Assembly: GCA_050174775.1 (NCBI GenBank)
Contig: JBFXJP010000001.1
Span: forward strand, 372,001 to 436,000
Length of the DNA stretch: 64,000 nucleotides
Origin: CAYPGJ01 sp050174775
GTDB taxonomy: Bacteria > Planctomycetota > Phycisphaerae > Phycisphaerales > UBA1924
Reading direction: 5' to 3'
In this document: positions 49,338-57,557 of the stretch, piece after piece
Position numbering within the stretch: position 1 is the first letter of the stretch
How the letters are laid out: each line of letters opens with the position of its first letter
The notes under the pieces: model-generated
Database searches by the model: none
Seen by the model: only the letters and a program-made list of their open reading frames with translations
What the model was told of the DNA's origin: nothing
Translations under genes and position numbers: made by a program

Positions 49338-50146
49338 GTTTTCGCGGCGACGAGTTTGTGCATGAGTCGGCTGGGGGGGAGCCGCTGGGGCGCGAGGTTG
49401 AGGCGTTGCTCGACGCGCTCGCGGAGGGGGCGTTGCGCGAGGAGGATGAGCGTCGGCTGTATGCGATCGCGGAGCGGGATGCGCGGGTGGCTCGGGCGGT
49501 GGCGACGACGGTGTGGATGACGGAGGCGCTGCGGGAGCCGGAGGTTGAGGTTCCGGATATCGCGGGGCGCGTGCTTGCGGAGACCTCGAAGCGGCGCGGG
49601 GCGTGGTTGAATGATCGCGGGATGTTGATGGTGCGGGTGGCGCGCGTGGCTGCCGTGGTGGCGGTGCTGGGGATGGTGGGCGCCGCGATGCTGGTTCGTC
49701 GCGCGGCGCCGGAGTCTGCGGTGATGCGTCCTGTGGAGACGCCGCTGACGGATGTGGTGCGCGCGGGGGTGAGTGAGGTTCGGCTTGCTGCGTCGTTGAT
49801 GAGTGAGACGCCGAGCGCGGTGCGGTTCCCGAGCGCGATGCAGCGGGAGTGGACGCCTGCGCGGATCGAGGCGGCGCGGACGGCGGCGTTGGCGTCGCTT
49901 CGGCTGCCTGGTCGGGTGTCGGTGACGGAGCGTGTGGGAGTTCGGGGTGAGGTGTCGGGGCGGTTGCCGACGGGTTGTTCGGTGAGCGAGCCTGATCTTG
50001 GGTGTTTTCGGGCGGTGTGGGTGGCGCCGAGCGGCGCGACGATTTCGTCGGCTTCCCCTGCTTCGCTGGGGTTTCCGGGTCCTGGAGCGGAAAAGAGTGG
50101 GAATGCGGCGCCTGTGGTGAAGCCGCTGGTGCTCCGGGGCGGTTAA
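49334..50146 (+). CDS. Probable membrane-anchored anti-sigma factor
   Basis: 270 residues, starting at a TTG that overlaps the sigma stop (TTGA), behind GAGAGGAG. The cytoplasmic part (about 1-95) is acidic and helical: LLDALAEGALREEDERRLYAIAERDARVARAV fits the anti-sigma domain in layout, but a HxxxCxxC zinc motif is absent. A transmembrane segment follows (VARVAAVVAVLGMVGAAMLV, about 98-118) and a periplasmic, Pro/Ser/Gly-rich tail of 150 residues. Its position and topology support an anti-sigma role; the sequence itself is not conclusive. Confidence 0.65.
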   Translation: MSFRGDEFVHESAGGEPLGREVEALLDALAEGALREEDERRLYAIAERDARVARAVATTVWMTEALREPEVEVPDIAGRVLAETSKRRGAWLNDRGMLMVRVARVAAVVAVLGMVGAAMLVRRAAPESAVMRPVETPLTDVVRAGVSEVRLAASLMSETPSAVRFPSAMQREWTPARIEAARTAALASLRLPGRVSVTERVGVRGEVSGRLPTGCSVSEPDLGCFRAVWVAPSGATISSASPASLGFPGPGAEKSGNAAPVVKPLVLRGG

Positions 50147-50156
50147 AACACGCGTG

Positions 50157-51644
50157 ATGCGACTCAGAAGTGTGTCGACGTGGCTTGGGGCTATGGCTGC
50201 GTGGTGTTGCGCCGTGGCCGCGGTTGCGTGCGAGCCCGGGTGGGCGTTGCGGCTTGCGCCAGCGGACGCGGACCTGGTGGTGGTGGTGCGCGGCGCGAAG
50301 GAGCTGCGTCGGGGTGATGCGGGGATGGCGGTGGAGGGGGCGGTGCGGTCGTTGATGGGTGGTGGGGAGCTGGAGGGGGCGTGGGAGACATTGGCGAAGC
50401 GGTTCGGGTGGTCGAGCGGAGAGGCGTTCGATCGGTTGTTCGGTGAGTGCGCGATGGTGGTGGTGCGCGGGATTGAGGGGGACGGGCAGTCGAGGTGGGC
50501 GTTGGTGAGTGAGGTGGGGCACGAGACGGAGAAGGCGCTGCGGAAGACGCTGTCGATGGCGCCGAGGGAGGCGATGGGGAGCGCGGTGGTGCTGTCGGTG
50601 GAGCGTGGGGCGCTGGAGTTGGCGTTGTCGCGGAGCGCGGATGGGGCGCGTGTGGTGGTTGGGCCGAGGGGTGAGCGGGGCTTGACGCGGGAGATGGTGA
50701 AGCGTCTGGGGAAGGGTCGGGAGTGGGAGAAGGGATCGGCGAGCGCGACGGAGGCGGTTGCGCGGCTGGGTGATGCTGCGGAGGAGGCGTCGGTGGTTGC
50801 GGTGGTGCGGGGTGCGTGCGGGACGAGTTGGGGGGGGATGGCTGCGAGGGCGCATGGGTCGCGCGTGCGTGCGCAGTTGGTTGCGGGGAAGGGGAATGTG
50901 GGTGAGGTGGCGCGGGGGAAGAGTGGTGAGGCGCTGCGTGTGTGGAGCGGGATGCGCGAGGGCGCGTTGGTGGCCGCGGTCGAGCAGCCTCGCGCGGTGC
51001 AGCGGGTGTGGTCGTTCCTCGAGCCGACGTTGCTTGCGATGGGGTACTGCGAGGAGGGGAAGAATTTCGCGGCGCAGCTGAGCGGGTGGATGGGTGTGGG
51101 GGTGTACGGGCTGAAGGACGGGGGGATGACGGTGGGCGGGGTGGTGGGGGTGAAGGACGTGGGCGACGGCGCGACGTGGGGGGATGGGTTTGCGGGGAAT
51201 GTGCTGGGCGCGATGGGGATTGAGGGGCAGCGGTTCGGGGGCGTGGAGCCGGGGGCGTCGCGGGTGGTGGACCTGAGCGCGAGTGAGGGGCTCGCGGCGC
51301 GGGGGGGGTGGCCTGCGAAGGAGCGGCTGGTGTGGTCGTGGCGGGAGCGCGAGGGGGGTGGGGGATGGCTCGTGTGCGGGATCGGTGAGGAGGGGTTCGG
51401 GAGAGCGGAGCGCGCGGTGGAGCGTGGCGAGCAGGAGTGGGGGGGTGAGGAGATGGAGGGGGAGCTGGTTTCGGTGGGCGCGGCGCGGCCGAGAGAGCTG
51501 GTGCGGACGATGGAGCGGGCGGGTTTTCGGATGGACGCGATCGGTCGCGCGTTGCTGGGTTTGGAGGGGATGGCGTGGGAGTTGCGGGTGGACGGGAAGG
51601 GTGTGCTGACGGGGGAATTGGGTCTTCGCGCTGCGGGGAAGTGA
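50157..51644 (+). CDS. Secreted protein of unknown function (DUF3352-like)
   Basis: 495 residues with a signal peptide (MRLRSVSTWLGAMAAWCCAVAAVA). It has repeating beta/alpha units: LRLAPADADLVVVVRGAKEL near the N-terminus, GECAMVVVRGIEGDGQSRWALV, VGVYGLKDGGMTVGGVVGV and AAVEQPRAVQRVWSFLEP. The general layout is like DUF3352 proteins (large periplasmic domains of unknown role). It lies 10 nt downstream of the anti-sigma gene, so it is probably in the same transcript and could be a target or sensor. Codon usage is strongly G-rich. Confidence 0.55.
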   Translation: MRLRSVSTWLGAMAAWCCAVAAVACEPGWALRLAPADADLVVVVRGAKELRRGDAGMAVEGAVRSLMGGGELEGAWETLAKRFGWSSGEAFDRLFGECAMVVVRGIEGDGQSRWALVSEVGHETEKALRKTLSMAPREAMGSAVVLSVERGALELALSRSADGARVVVGPRGERGLTREMVKRLGKGREWEKGSASATEAVARLGDAAEEASVVAVVRGACGTSWGGMAARAHGSRVRAQLVAGKGNVGEVARGKSGEALRVWSGMREGALVAAVEQPRAVQRVWSFLEPTLLAMGYCEEGKNFAAQLSGWMGVGVYGLKDGGMTVGGVVGVKDVGDGATWGDGFAGNVLGAMGIEGQRFGGVEPGASRVVDLSASEGLAARGGWPAKERLVWSWREREGGGGWLVCGIGEEGFGRAERAVERGEQEWGGEEMEGELVSVGAARPRELVRTMERAGFRMDAIGRALLGLEGMAWELRVDGKGVLTGELGLRAAGK

Positions 51645-51738
51645 GTCGGCGTATACTCGCGGCCCGTCAACCGGCTGCGCGACGGGGTTGTGGCGAGGCT
51701 TGCGCGGCGGATTTGGCGGCTAGAGGACGTTGCTCGGC

Positions 51739-53601
51739 ATGGAATCGCTTCGGAATGTGGCCATCATTGCGCACGTCGACCACGGGAAGACGACGCTGGT
51801 CGATCAGTTGCTCAAGCAGTCGGGGAACTTCCGGACGGGAGAGCTCGACAAGCTGGCCGGGGGTCAGCACGGGCTGATCATGGACAGCAACCCGCTGGAG
51901 CGGGAGCGTGGGATCACGATCCTGTCGAAGAACTGCGCGGTGACGTATCAGCGCGAGACGGGGGAGAAGTTCCGGATCAACATCATCGACACGCCCGGCC
52001 ACGCGGACTTCGGGGGCGAGGTGGAGCGTGTGCTTCGGATGGCGGACGGGTGTCTGCTGGTGGTGGACTCGTTTGACGGGCCGATGCCGCAGACGCGTTT
52101 CGTGCTGGGGAAGGCGCTTGAGGCGGGTTTGAAGCCTGTGGTGGTGGTGAACAAGTGCGATCGGCCGGACGGCAGGCCGCAGAAGGTGGTGGACGAGGTG
52201 TTTGATCTGCTGGTGGAGTTGGGCGCCGAGGAGATGGCGCTGGACTTCCCGGTGGTGTTCGCGTCGGCGCGTGCGGGGTGGGCGACGCGGGATCTGGCGC
52301 AGAAGGGGGATGACCTGCGGCCGGTGTTCGAGGCGATCGTGGAGAACGTGCCGACGGCGGGCGGGGACGCGGATGCGCCGCTGCAGATGCTGATCACGAC
52401 GCTCGATTTCTCGGATTACGTCGGGAAGATCGGGATCGGGCGTGTGTTCCGGGGCAAGATCAAGACGGGGAGCGTGGCGGTGATCGGGCGCGAGGGCGGG
52501 GTGCGGACGGATCGGCTGCAGAAGCTGATGCGGTTCCAGGGGTTGGGACGGGTGGAGACGGACGAGGTGCGCGCGGGGGACCTGTGCGCGGTGATCGGGC
52601 TGGAGGATGTCGATATCGGGGACACGATCGCGGACACGGCGAACCCGGAGGCGCTGCCGACGGTGCGCGTGGATGAGCCGACGGTGTCGATGCTGTTCAG
52701 GATCAATGACTCGCCGTTTGCGGGGCAGGAGGGGACGTACGTCACGAGCCGGCAGATCAAGGAGCGTCTGGAGCGCGAGCTGCAGACGAACGTGGCGCTG
52801 CGGGTGGAGCCGGGGCGGACGAGCGATGAGTTTCACGTGTCGGGGCGCGGCTTGCTGCACCTGGGCATTCTGCTCGAGACGATGCGGCGCGAGGGGTATG
52901 AGCTGTCGGTGGGCAAGCCGGTGGTGATCCAGAAGGTGATCGACGGCGTGGTGATGGAGCCGATCGAGCAGCTGACGGTGGACTGCCCGAATGAGTGCGT
53001 GGGGAGCGTGATGGAGCTGGTGGGGCAGCGCAAGGGTGAAGTGAAGCACATGGACCAGCGAGGGACGTTCACGCACCTCTTGTTCGAGGCGCCGGCGCGC
53101 GGGCTGATCGGCTTGCGGTCGAGGCTGTTGAACGCGACGCAGGGTCAGGCGATCATGCACCACACGTTCGAGCGGTATGGGCCGAGCGCGGGGGAGCTGC
53201 CCAGCCGGTTGAACGGGGTGTTGATCTCGACGGAGACGGGGCCCGCGACGGCGTTTGCGATCGAGGCGCTGGCGGACCGGGGGGTGATGTTCGTGAGCCC
53301 TCAGGAGAAGGTGTACACGGGGATGATCATCGGCGAGCACAATCGCGACAATGATCTGAACGTGAACATCGTGAAGATGAAGCAGCTGACGAACATGCGC
53401 GCGGCGAGCAAGGAGGCGACGGTGACGCTGAAGACGCCTCGGAAGCTGAGCATGGAGCAGGCGCTGGAGTACATCGAGGACGATGAGCTTGTGGAGATCA
53501 CGCCGGGGTCGGTGCGGATGCGGAAGCGGCTGTTGAATGAGACGGATCGGAAGAGGCAGGAGCGGTCGGCGCGGGACAAGACGGCGGCGGGGGTGAGGTA
53601 G
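51739..53601 (+). CDS. typA: Ribosome-associated GTPase TypA/BipA
   Basis: 620-residue translational GTPase. G1 is AHVDHGKTT (residues 11-19), the switch region has ERERGITI, G3 is DTPGHADF, G4 is NKCD. An EF-G-like domain order follows (II, III, V and the BipA-specific C-terminal domain with FTHLLFEAPARGLIGLRSRLL and GPATAFAIEALADRG). It helps 50S assembly and stress adaptation at low temperature. The start is the ATG at 51739, preceded by AGAGGA at a longer-than-usual distance; a TTG 9 nt earlier is an alternative. A TATACT about 85 nt upstream could be the -10 of its promoter. Confidence 0.97.
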   Translation: MESLRNVAIIAHVDHGKTTLVDQLLKQSGNFRTGELDKLAGGQHGLIMDSNPLERERGITILSKNCAVTYQRETGEKFRINIIDTPGHADFGGEVERVLRMADGCLLVVDSFDGPMPQTRFVLGKALEAGLKPVVVVNKCDRPDGRPQKVVDEVFDLLVELGAEEMALDFPVVFASARAGWATRDLAQKGDDLRPVFEAIVENVPTAGGDADAPLQMLITTLDFSDYVGKIGIGRVFRGKIKTGSVAVIGREGGVRTDRLQKLMRFQGLGRVETDEVRAGDLCAVIGLEDVDIGDTIADTANPEALPTVRVDEPTVSMLFRINDSPFAGQEGTYVTSRQIKERLERELQTNVALRVEPGRTSDEFHVSGRGLLHLGILLETMRREGYELSVGKPVVIQKVIDGVVMEPIEQLTVDCPNECVGSVMELVGQRKGEVKHMDQRGTFTHLLFEAPARGLIGLRSRLLNATQGQAIMHHTFERYGPSAGELPSRLNGVLISTETGPATAFAIEALADRGVMFVSPQEKVYTGMIIGEHNRDNDLNVNIVKMKQLTNMRAASKEATVTLKTPRKLSMEQALEYIEDDELVEITPGSVRMRKRLLNETDRKRQERSARDKTAAGVR

Positions 53602-53604
53602 AGG

Positions 53605-53772
53605 TTACCGCTTCGGCGAAGGAGGCCCGCTTCTACCCGGGTTTGCATCAATCTTTCGATTCGGGGGGGGGCTCGGTGGAGGCTTGGGACTACCACCACC
53701 GCGCTCACTCGGTACGTTCGAAGGAGGCGGCGGGGGAGGAGGGGGAGGACCCTTCGGGTCGTTGTTCGACAT
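53605..53772 (-). CDS. Small proline-rich protein overlapping the membrane-protein gene
   Basis: 55 residues, low complexity: MSNNDPKG, a run of nine prolines, then SNVPSERGGGSPKPPPSPPP and a basic, Pro-rich end. It lies in an AT-rich islet and overlaps the 3' end of the membrane-protein gene by 68 nt in another frame. An ATG at 53790 would extend it by 6 residues. It could be a separate gene, the result of frameshifting of the upstream gene to a proline-rich tail, or non-coding. No strong ribosome site is visible. Confidence 0.4.
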   Translation of the reverse strand: MSNNDPKGPPPPPPPPPSNVPSERGGGSPKPPPSPPPNRKIDANPGRSGPPSPKR

Positions 53773-54334
53773 GTTGGTGCTCGCTCGCATATGTCAAGCC
53801 GAAGCTGACCAATGTTTGGACCGCGACCACTATAAGTGCGACAACGAGCCATTTCAATGCCCGATTGAACTGCCTGAGTCGGTACTGCGCAGTTCTACGG
53901 TTAGTACTTTCAGCATCAATGAGTAATCCGGTAAGTGCTTTGCACGTCTCGTCTGCAACCGTAGTCTCGACGATGGCTCGCTCGAAGCCACTGCTTTTTA
54001 GCGAATTTGTGTAGTCCGTTCGCCACTTACTAAATTCGCATAGCTCGCTCAGTTCCTCGAAGCGCATGCGAGGCAGCATTGCCGATAGTAGGTGATACAT
54101 TGTAGCAACTATGGAAACAAACCCAATCAACGCCAAGAGAATAGAGGCGCACAACAACCAGCATGGGATATTGTCGTTAAGTGCCGCTGCGGTGTGTGAG
54201 TACCAGGCGGCGCCAACCGCGACGATAGCCGCGATAAGGACGGAGTAACGTTGGTACAGGCTTTCTGCGGACTCCAGGCTTGTCCGATACTGCTCGATGA
54301 TGAATTCGAAGTAACGTGACTCATTCATGATCAT
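53705..54334 (-). CDS. AT-rich membrane protein of unknown function
   Basis: 209 residues (207 from the second ATG, MNESRYFEF). Two close transmembrane helices (LIAAIVAVGAAWYSH and CWLLCASILLALIGFVSIVATM, about residues 32-86) are followed by a long soluble helical part (about 90-160) and a third helix near 165-185 (LKWLVVALIVVAVQTLVSFGL). This topology resembles the SLATT/S-4TM-type effector families that sit with nucleotide-signalling defence genes, but I see no nucleotidyltransferase next to it. GC is much lower than in the neighbours and codons differ, so it is probably transferred. It converges on typA. Confidence 0.6.
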   Translation of the reverse strand: MIMNESRYFEFIIEQYRTSLESAESLYQRYSVLIAAIVAVGAAWYSHTAAALNDNIPCWLLCASILLALIGFVSIVATMYHLLSAMLPRMRFEELSELCEFSKWRTDYTNSLKSSGFERAIVETTVADETCKALTGLLIDAESTNRRTAQYRLRQFNRALKWLVVALIVVAVQTLVSFGLTYASEHQHVEQRPEGSSPSSPAASFERTE

Positions 54335-54454
54335 TGTCCACGGCTGCTACATCGTATCTCAGTTGGCGAGGTTACGCATTGGTACACCGGGAGGCTTGCT
54401 CATTGTGCGAACCCCCGCCGCGAGCGTCGGCGATGCGAGCAGCGGGAGCATTCG

Positions 54455-54507
54455 CCCTCACCTGTCACCGCTTCGCGGTGACATCCTCTCCCAGAGGGAG
54501 AGGGGTT
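54455..54507 (+). repeat. Dispersed hairpin repeat, copy 4
   Basis: CCCTCACC, stem TGTCACCGC / GCGGTGACA with loop TTC, then CCTCTCCC ... GGGAGAGGGG. It is the clearest example of the two-hairpin layout. Confidence 0.82.
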
Positions 54508-54548
54508 GTCACTGCGCGAGGAGTGTTGAAACGAAATCGAAATGCGCC

Positions 54549-54633
54549 CTCCACCGGTTCACGCCCCGCGTAGGGGCGTGAACCACCTCCTCCACGCCGC
54601 GCCGCTGCGCGGCTTGCGGGAGGAGGGGTTGTG
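54549..54633 (+). repeat. Dispersed hairpin repeat, copy 5
   Basis: CCTCCACC, stem GGTTCACGCCCC / GGGGCGTGAACC (12 bp, loop GCGTA), then CACCTCCTCC, GCGCCGCTGCGCGGC and GGGAGGAGGGGTTGTGAG. Confidence 0.78.
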
Positions 54634-54667
54634 AGCGCGCATCGGGTGCGATGAGTGGCAGGTAGTC

Positions 54668-54732
54668 CCCCCCACCGGTTCACGCCCCCGGACGGGTGCG
54701 TGAACCACCTCCCCCACGAGGGGGGAGGGGCC
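54668..54732 (+). repeat. Dispersed hairpin repeat, copy 6
   Basis: CCCACC, stem GGTTCACGC / GCGTGAACC, then CACCTCCCCC and GGGGGAGGGG. It runs up to the stop of the DinB-like gene downstream. Confidence 0.78.
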
Positions 54733-55325
54733 TAATCCAATCGCGCGCGGATGCGGCGCCATTGGCGCGTGTGGACTTGTTGGTGGAGCGCCGAGAAAGG
54801 GATCCATTGAGGGAGGGTGAGCGGGCCGAACCAGGGGTGGGGGATGGTGGCGCGGGAGGAGAGGGCGGCGCGCGGGATCGCGGAGATGGTGCCGGCGAGT
54901 TGGTGTGTCGTGTCGTGGTATCGCGGCGCGACGTCGGGGGTGATGTTGGGGTCGGGCTTGAAGTCGGTGATGGTGGAGGGGCCTTGGGGGAGGGGCGTGG
55001 AGGTGGAGAGTGCGGTGAAGATTTCGATGAGGCGTGTGTTTACGAGGAGGAGGTGGTGGAGGACCATGGCGAGGGAGTAGAAGCGGGAGTTGTCCTCGAG
55101 GCCGAGGGTTGGGGGAATGAGGACGCGTTGGGTGAGGTGTGATGGGTATGTGCGCGCGAGCGCGGCGAAGTCGTTGCAGAAGAAGTCGCACTGTTGTTTG
55201 AGGAGAGAGGGGATGGAGGGGATGGGGTGTGCGCGCGCGTAGAGGGGGCGGAGGAGGTGTTTGGCGTGGTGGAGTTGGGGGAGCGGGCGGCCGGCGCCGG
55301 GGGGAGCGAGGGGTGGGGGAGGCAT
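54732..55325 (-). CDS. Putative DinB-like metalloprotein
   Basis: 197 residues, helical. The layout recalls DinB: LKQQCDFFCNDFAALARTY as the first helix, LAMVLHHLLLVNTRLIEIF with a candidate metal His, and a C-terminal SALHQQVHTRQWRRI with the H..(3)..H pair. The conserved HxxxH and the aromatic residue before it are in place, but the overall similarity is weak, so DinB is a suggestion. The N-terminus is Pro/Gly-rich. It starts 139 nt before the VOC gene on the same strand and may be co-transcribed. Confidence 0.5.
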   Translation of the reverse strand: MPPPPLAPPGAGRPLPQLHHAKHLLRPLYARAHPIPSIPSLLKQQCDFFCNDFAALARTYPSHLTQRVLIPPTLGLEDNSRFYSLAMVLHHLLLVNTRLIEIFTALSTSTPLPQGPSTITDFKPDPNITPDVAPRYHDTTHQLAGTISAIPRAALSSRATIPHPWFGPLTLPQWIPFSALHQQVHTRQWRRIRARLD

Positions 55326-55378
55326 GGAGGAAAGGTATGAGGGTGAGTGGTGCGCGTGGAGCGCGCGGCAGGCCGTGC

Positions 55379-55436
55379 CCCCCTCCTGTCGCTGCGCGAC
55401 ATCCTCCCCCGCGCCTCGCGGCGGGGGGAGGGGTTA
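55379..55436 (+). repeat. Dispersed hairpin repeat, copy 7
   Basis: CCCCCTCC, stem TGTCGC / GCGACA, then TCCTCCCCCGC ... GCGGGGGGAGGGG. Confidence 0.75.
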
Positions 55437-55464
55437 CAACGGCGCGAATGCGATTGAAGATGAC

Positions 55465-55842
55465 TCAGCGTTGCATGGAGGTCCAGAGGCCGAGGGCGTT
55501 GCCTTCGGGGTCCTTGAACCATGCGAACCAGCCCATGCCGGGGACTTCCTGCTTGGGGATGAGTGTGGAGCCGCCGGCTTTGTTGATTTGATCGAGTGTG
55601 GCGTTGATGTCGTCGACCATGGCGTAGAAGGTGACGTATTGGTGTGGGGGATGGCCGAGGGAGGAGATGTGTCCTGCGATGCCGTCGGACTTGGGTTCGC
55701 CCATGGGGCCAAGGTTCTTGACCATGGACATGTTGGGCATGCCTTCGTGGTACTGCCAGCCGAAGATGTCGGCGTAGAACTTGCTGGTTTTGGCGAGGTC
55801 CTGGCAGCCGATTTCGAAGTGGACGATGGGTGCGGGCTTCAT
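55465..55842 (-). CDS. VOC-family (glyoxalase-like) protein
   Basis: 125-residue single vicinal-oxygen-chelate domain. The paired beta-alpha-beta-beta-beta units are seen: VHFEIGCQDLAKTSKFYADIFGW at the start and DDINATLDQINKAGGSTL, WFAWFKDPEGNALGLW at the end. His8 and the Glu/Asn equivalents suggest one metal site. The substrate is unknown; such proteins often act on small antibiotics or as glyoxalase-like enzymes. It is 139 nt from the DinB-like gene. Confidence 0.85.
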   Translation of the reverse strand: MKPAPIVHFEIGCQDLAKTSKFYADIFGWQYHEGMPNMSMVKNLGPMGEPKSDGIAGHISSLGHPPHQYVTFYAMVDDINATLDQINKAGGSTLIPKQEVPGMGWFAWFKDPEGNALGLWTSMQR

Positions 55843-56016
55843 GTGGGTGATTCCTGTGAATGAGGGTGATTGATGAGGGGGCGCGAGTGTAGTGGGGGAG
55901 CGCGGAGTGATGAAGGGTGAATGTGTGAGGAGTGGAGAAATGCGGGGAAGTGTGGGGTGGAGTTGGTTGAATGGTGAACGGACGGGGGTGGGCTTCGAGT
56001 GTTGAAGCAGAGGGAG

Positions 56017-56072
56017 GCCCCCTCATCTGTCAGGCCTTGCGGCCTGACACCTTCTCCCTCGGCGGGGAGAAG
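56017..56072 (+). repeat. Dispersed hairpin repeat, copy 8
   Basis: CCCCCTCA, stem TGTCAGGCC / GGCCTGACA with loop TTGC, then CCTTCTCCC ... GGGGAGAAGG. It ends at the stop of the peptidase gene. Confidence 0.78.
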
Positions 56073-56079
56073 GAGCAGC

Positions 56080-56634
56080 TCAGAGATACGCGAGCATTTC
56101 GGGCGGGAGGGATTTGATGCCGCGGCGGTTGGCTTTGGCGATGGCGTAGCGCATGGAGTCGCGGACGCGTTTGTGGACGGCGTCGGTGATCTGGATGTCG
56201 TGTTGTTGCATGGCGGCGAGGGCCCAGGCCCAGGCGTGATGCTCTTCGAGGCAGCGGGGCTTGTAGCGGTAGAAGCCGATGGCGTGGTGGCCGACTTCGT
56301 GGAGGAAGATGGCGGCGGACATGGGGCCGCGGGGGCGGGGGGCTTCGATGAGGCGCGTGGTCGTGCCGTCGTGGTAGTGAACTTGCCATGCGACGCCGGT
56401 CATGGAGGTGCGCCACTTGCGGACGCGGATGTTGTGCTCGGAGAGGAGTTGCTTGGTGAGGGCGTCGTAGCGCGCGATGGCGGCGTGGTTGCGGGAGAGG
56501 GGTTTGGTGGAGCGCGTGCGCGGCGTGGCGGTCTTGGTGCGCGTGACGGGAGGCGTGATGCGCGCGGGCGCGGCGGGCGGCGCGGTGCGCTCGGGGGTGA
56601 GGAGGTCCCAGAGTGTCAGGAAGGCTGAGCGCAT
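56080..56634 (-). CDS. HExxH zinc-peptidase-like protein downstream of fmt
   Basis: 184 residues. A basic, Thr/Pro-rich N-terminal half is followed by an IFLHEVGHHAIGFYRYKPRCLEEHHAWAWALAAM segment: HEVGH at 112-116 is a gluzincin-type zinc motif, and the downstream EEHHAWAWAL offers the third ligand. It resembles small SprT- or IrrE-like or DUF-type metalloproteins, but I do not recognise the exact family. It starts 19 nt inside the fmt gene, so the two are tightly coupled, yet the role next to fmt is unclear. Confidence 0.65.
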   Translation of the reverse strand: MRSAFLTLWDLLTPERTAPPAAPARITPPVTRTKTATPRTRSTKPLSRNHAAIARYDALTKQLLSEHNIRVRKWRTSMTGVAWQVHYHDGTTTRLIEAPRPRGPMSAAIFLHEVGHHAIGFYRYKPRCLEEHHAWAWALAAMQQHDIQITDAVHKRVRDSMRYAIAKANRRGIKSLPPEMLAYL

Positions 56635-57557
56635 GTGAGGATGAGATCGGGTGAGAGTGCGCGTCCTCGCGCGAAATCGTTCCAGGGCATGGGGGATTTG
56701 CCGGGTGGTTGGACGTCGAGGAGTTGGAGGGCGGAGTGGTCGGCGCAGGCGATGAGGCCTTGGGCGGGGTTGATGAGAGAGCCTGGGGGTGATTGGGAAT
56801 CGGAGGGGAAGGATGCCGCGCGGAGGAGTTTGAGTGGGTGCGGGCCGAGTGTTGCGGCGACGCCGGGGCGGGGGGAGAGGGCGTTGATGATGCGTCGGCA
56901 GTGGTCTGCGGATTGGGTGGCGGGGTCGATGTGGGCGAGATCGCGGGAGATTTTGGGGGCGAGGGTGACGAGTTTCTCGTTCTGGGTGTGGGCGGAGAGG
57001 GTGTCGGCGGCGAAGTTGGCGAGCGTTTCGAGGATGAGGGGTGCGCCTTCGCGCGCGAGGGCGTCGTGGAGTTCGGAGGTGGTGATGGTGGGGGCGATGG
57101 GTCGGGAGGCTTGGGCGAGGATGAGTCCGGCGTCCATGCGGTCGGCGAGGGTGATGACGGAGTTCCCGGTGGTGGTGTCGCCGGCGAGGATGGCGTGGTG
57201 GATGGGGGCGGCGCCGCGCCATCGGGGGAGGAGTGAGGCGTGGAGGTTGATGGCGAAGCGGTCGCGGAGGAGGTCGGGTGAGAGTTTTTGGCCGAAGGCG
57301 ATGACGACGAATGCGTCGGCGTGTGTGTCGCGGATGGTGAGGAGGTCGGCGTGTGCGGAGGCGTTGGCGGATTTGAGGAGGGAGATGGAGGGGTAGTGGG
57401 TTGCGGCGTGCGCTGCGAGGGGGTTGGGGGTGAGTTGGAGGCCGCGACCGGCGGGGCGGTCGGGCTGGGTGACGATGAGGGGGATGTGGTGATGCGCGGC
57501 GATGGCGTCGAGTGAGGGGATGGCGAAGGCGCCGGAGGCGAAGAGGATGACGTTCAT
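56616..57557 (-). CDS. fmt: Methionyl-tRNA formyltransferase
   Basis: 313 residues; formylates initiator Met-tRNA with 10-formyl-tetrahydrofolate. The catalytic block is NLHASLLPRWRGAAPIHHAI (Asn104, His106 with the SLLPxxRG loop) and the Asp of the MDAG segment (Asp142). A C-terminal OB-like domain with ISRDLAHIDPATQS (the family's hydrophobic pocket) and an acidic end completes it. It overlaps def by 4 nt on its 5' side and the peptidase-like gene by 19 nt on its 3' side. def-fmt order is widely conserved. Confidence 0.95.
   Translation of the reverse strand: MNVILFASGAFAIPSLDAIAAHHHIPLIVTQPDRPAGRGLQLTPNPLAAHAATHYPSISLLKSANASAHADLLTIRDTHADAFVVIAFGQKLSPDLLRDRFAINLHASLLPRWRGAAPIHHAILAGDTTTGNSVITLADRMDAGLILAQASRPIAPTITTSELHDALAREGAPLILETLANFAADTLSAHTQNEKLVTLAPKISRDLAHIDPATQSADHCRRIINALSPRPGVAATLGPHPLKLLRAASFPSDSQSPPGSLINPAQGLIACADHSALQLLDVQPPGKSPMPWNDFARGRALSPDLILTCAQPS

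Larger units (their letters stand above)
54335..54731. other. Intergenic block with three dispersed repeats
   Basis: About 400 bases. The first 100 nt are AT-richer and continue the islet. Copies 4, 5 and 6 of the dispersed hairpin repeat fill most of the rest. I see no gene. Confidence 0.7.

Noticed and set aside
48597..51670. Two minus-strand frames of 752 and 810 codons
   Set aside because: They are antisense shadows of the sigma, anti-sigma-like and secreted-protein genes, with no domain and Pro/Arg/Thr-rich composition.
54449..54735. Three similar repeats in a row, like a CRISPR array
   Set aside because: The units differ in length and sequence, are palindromic and lack regular spacers; no cas gene is near. 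They belong to the dispersed hairpin family.
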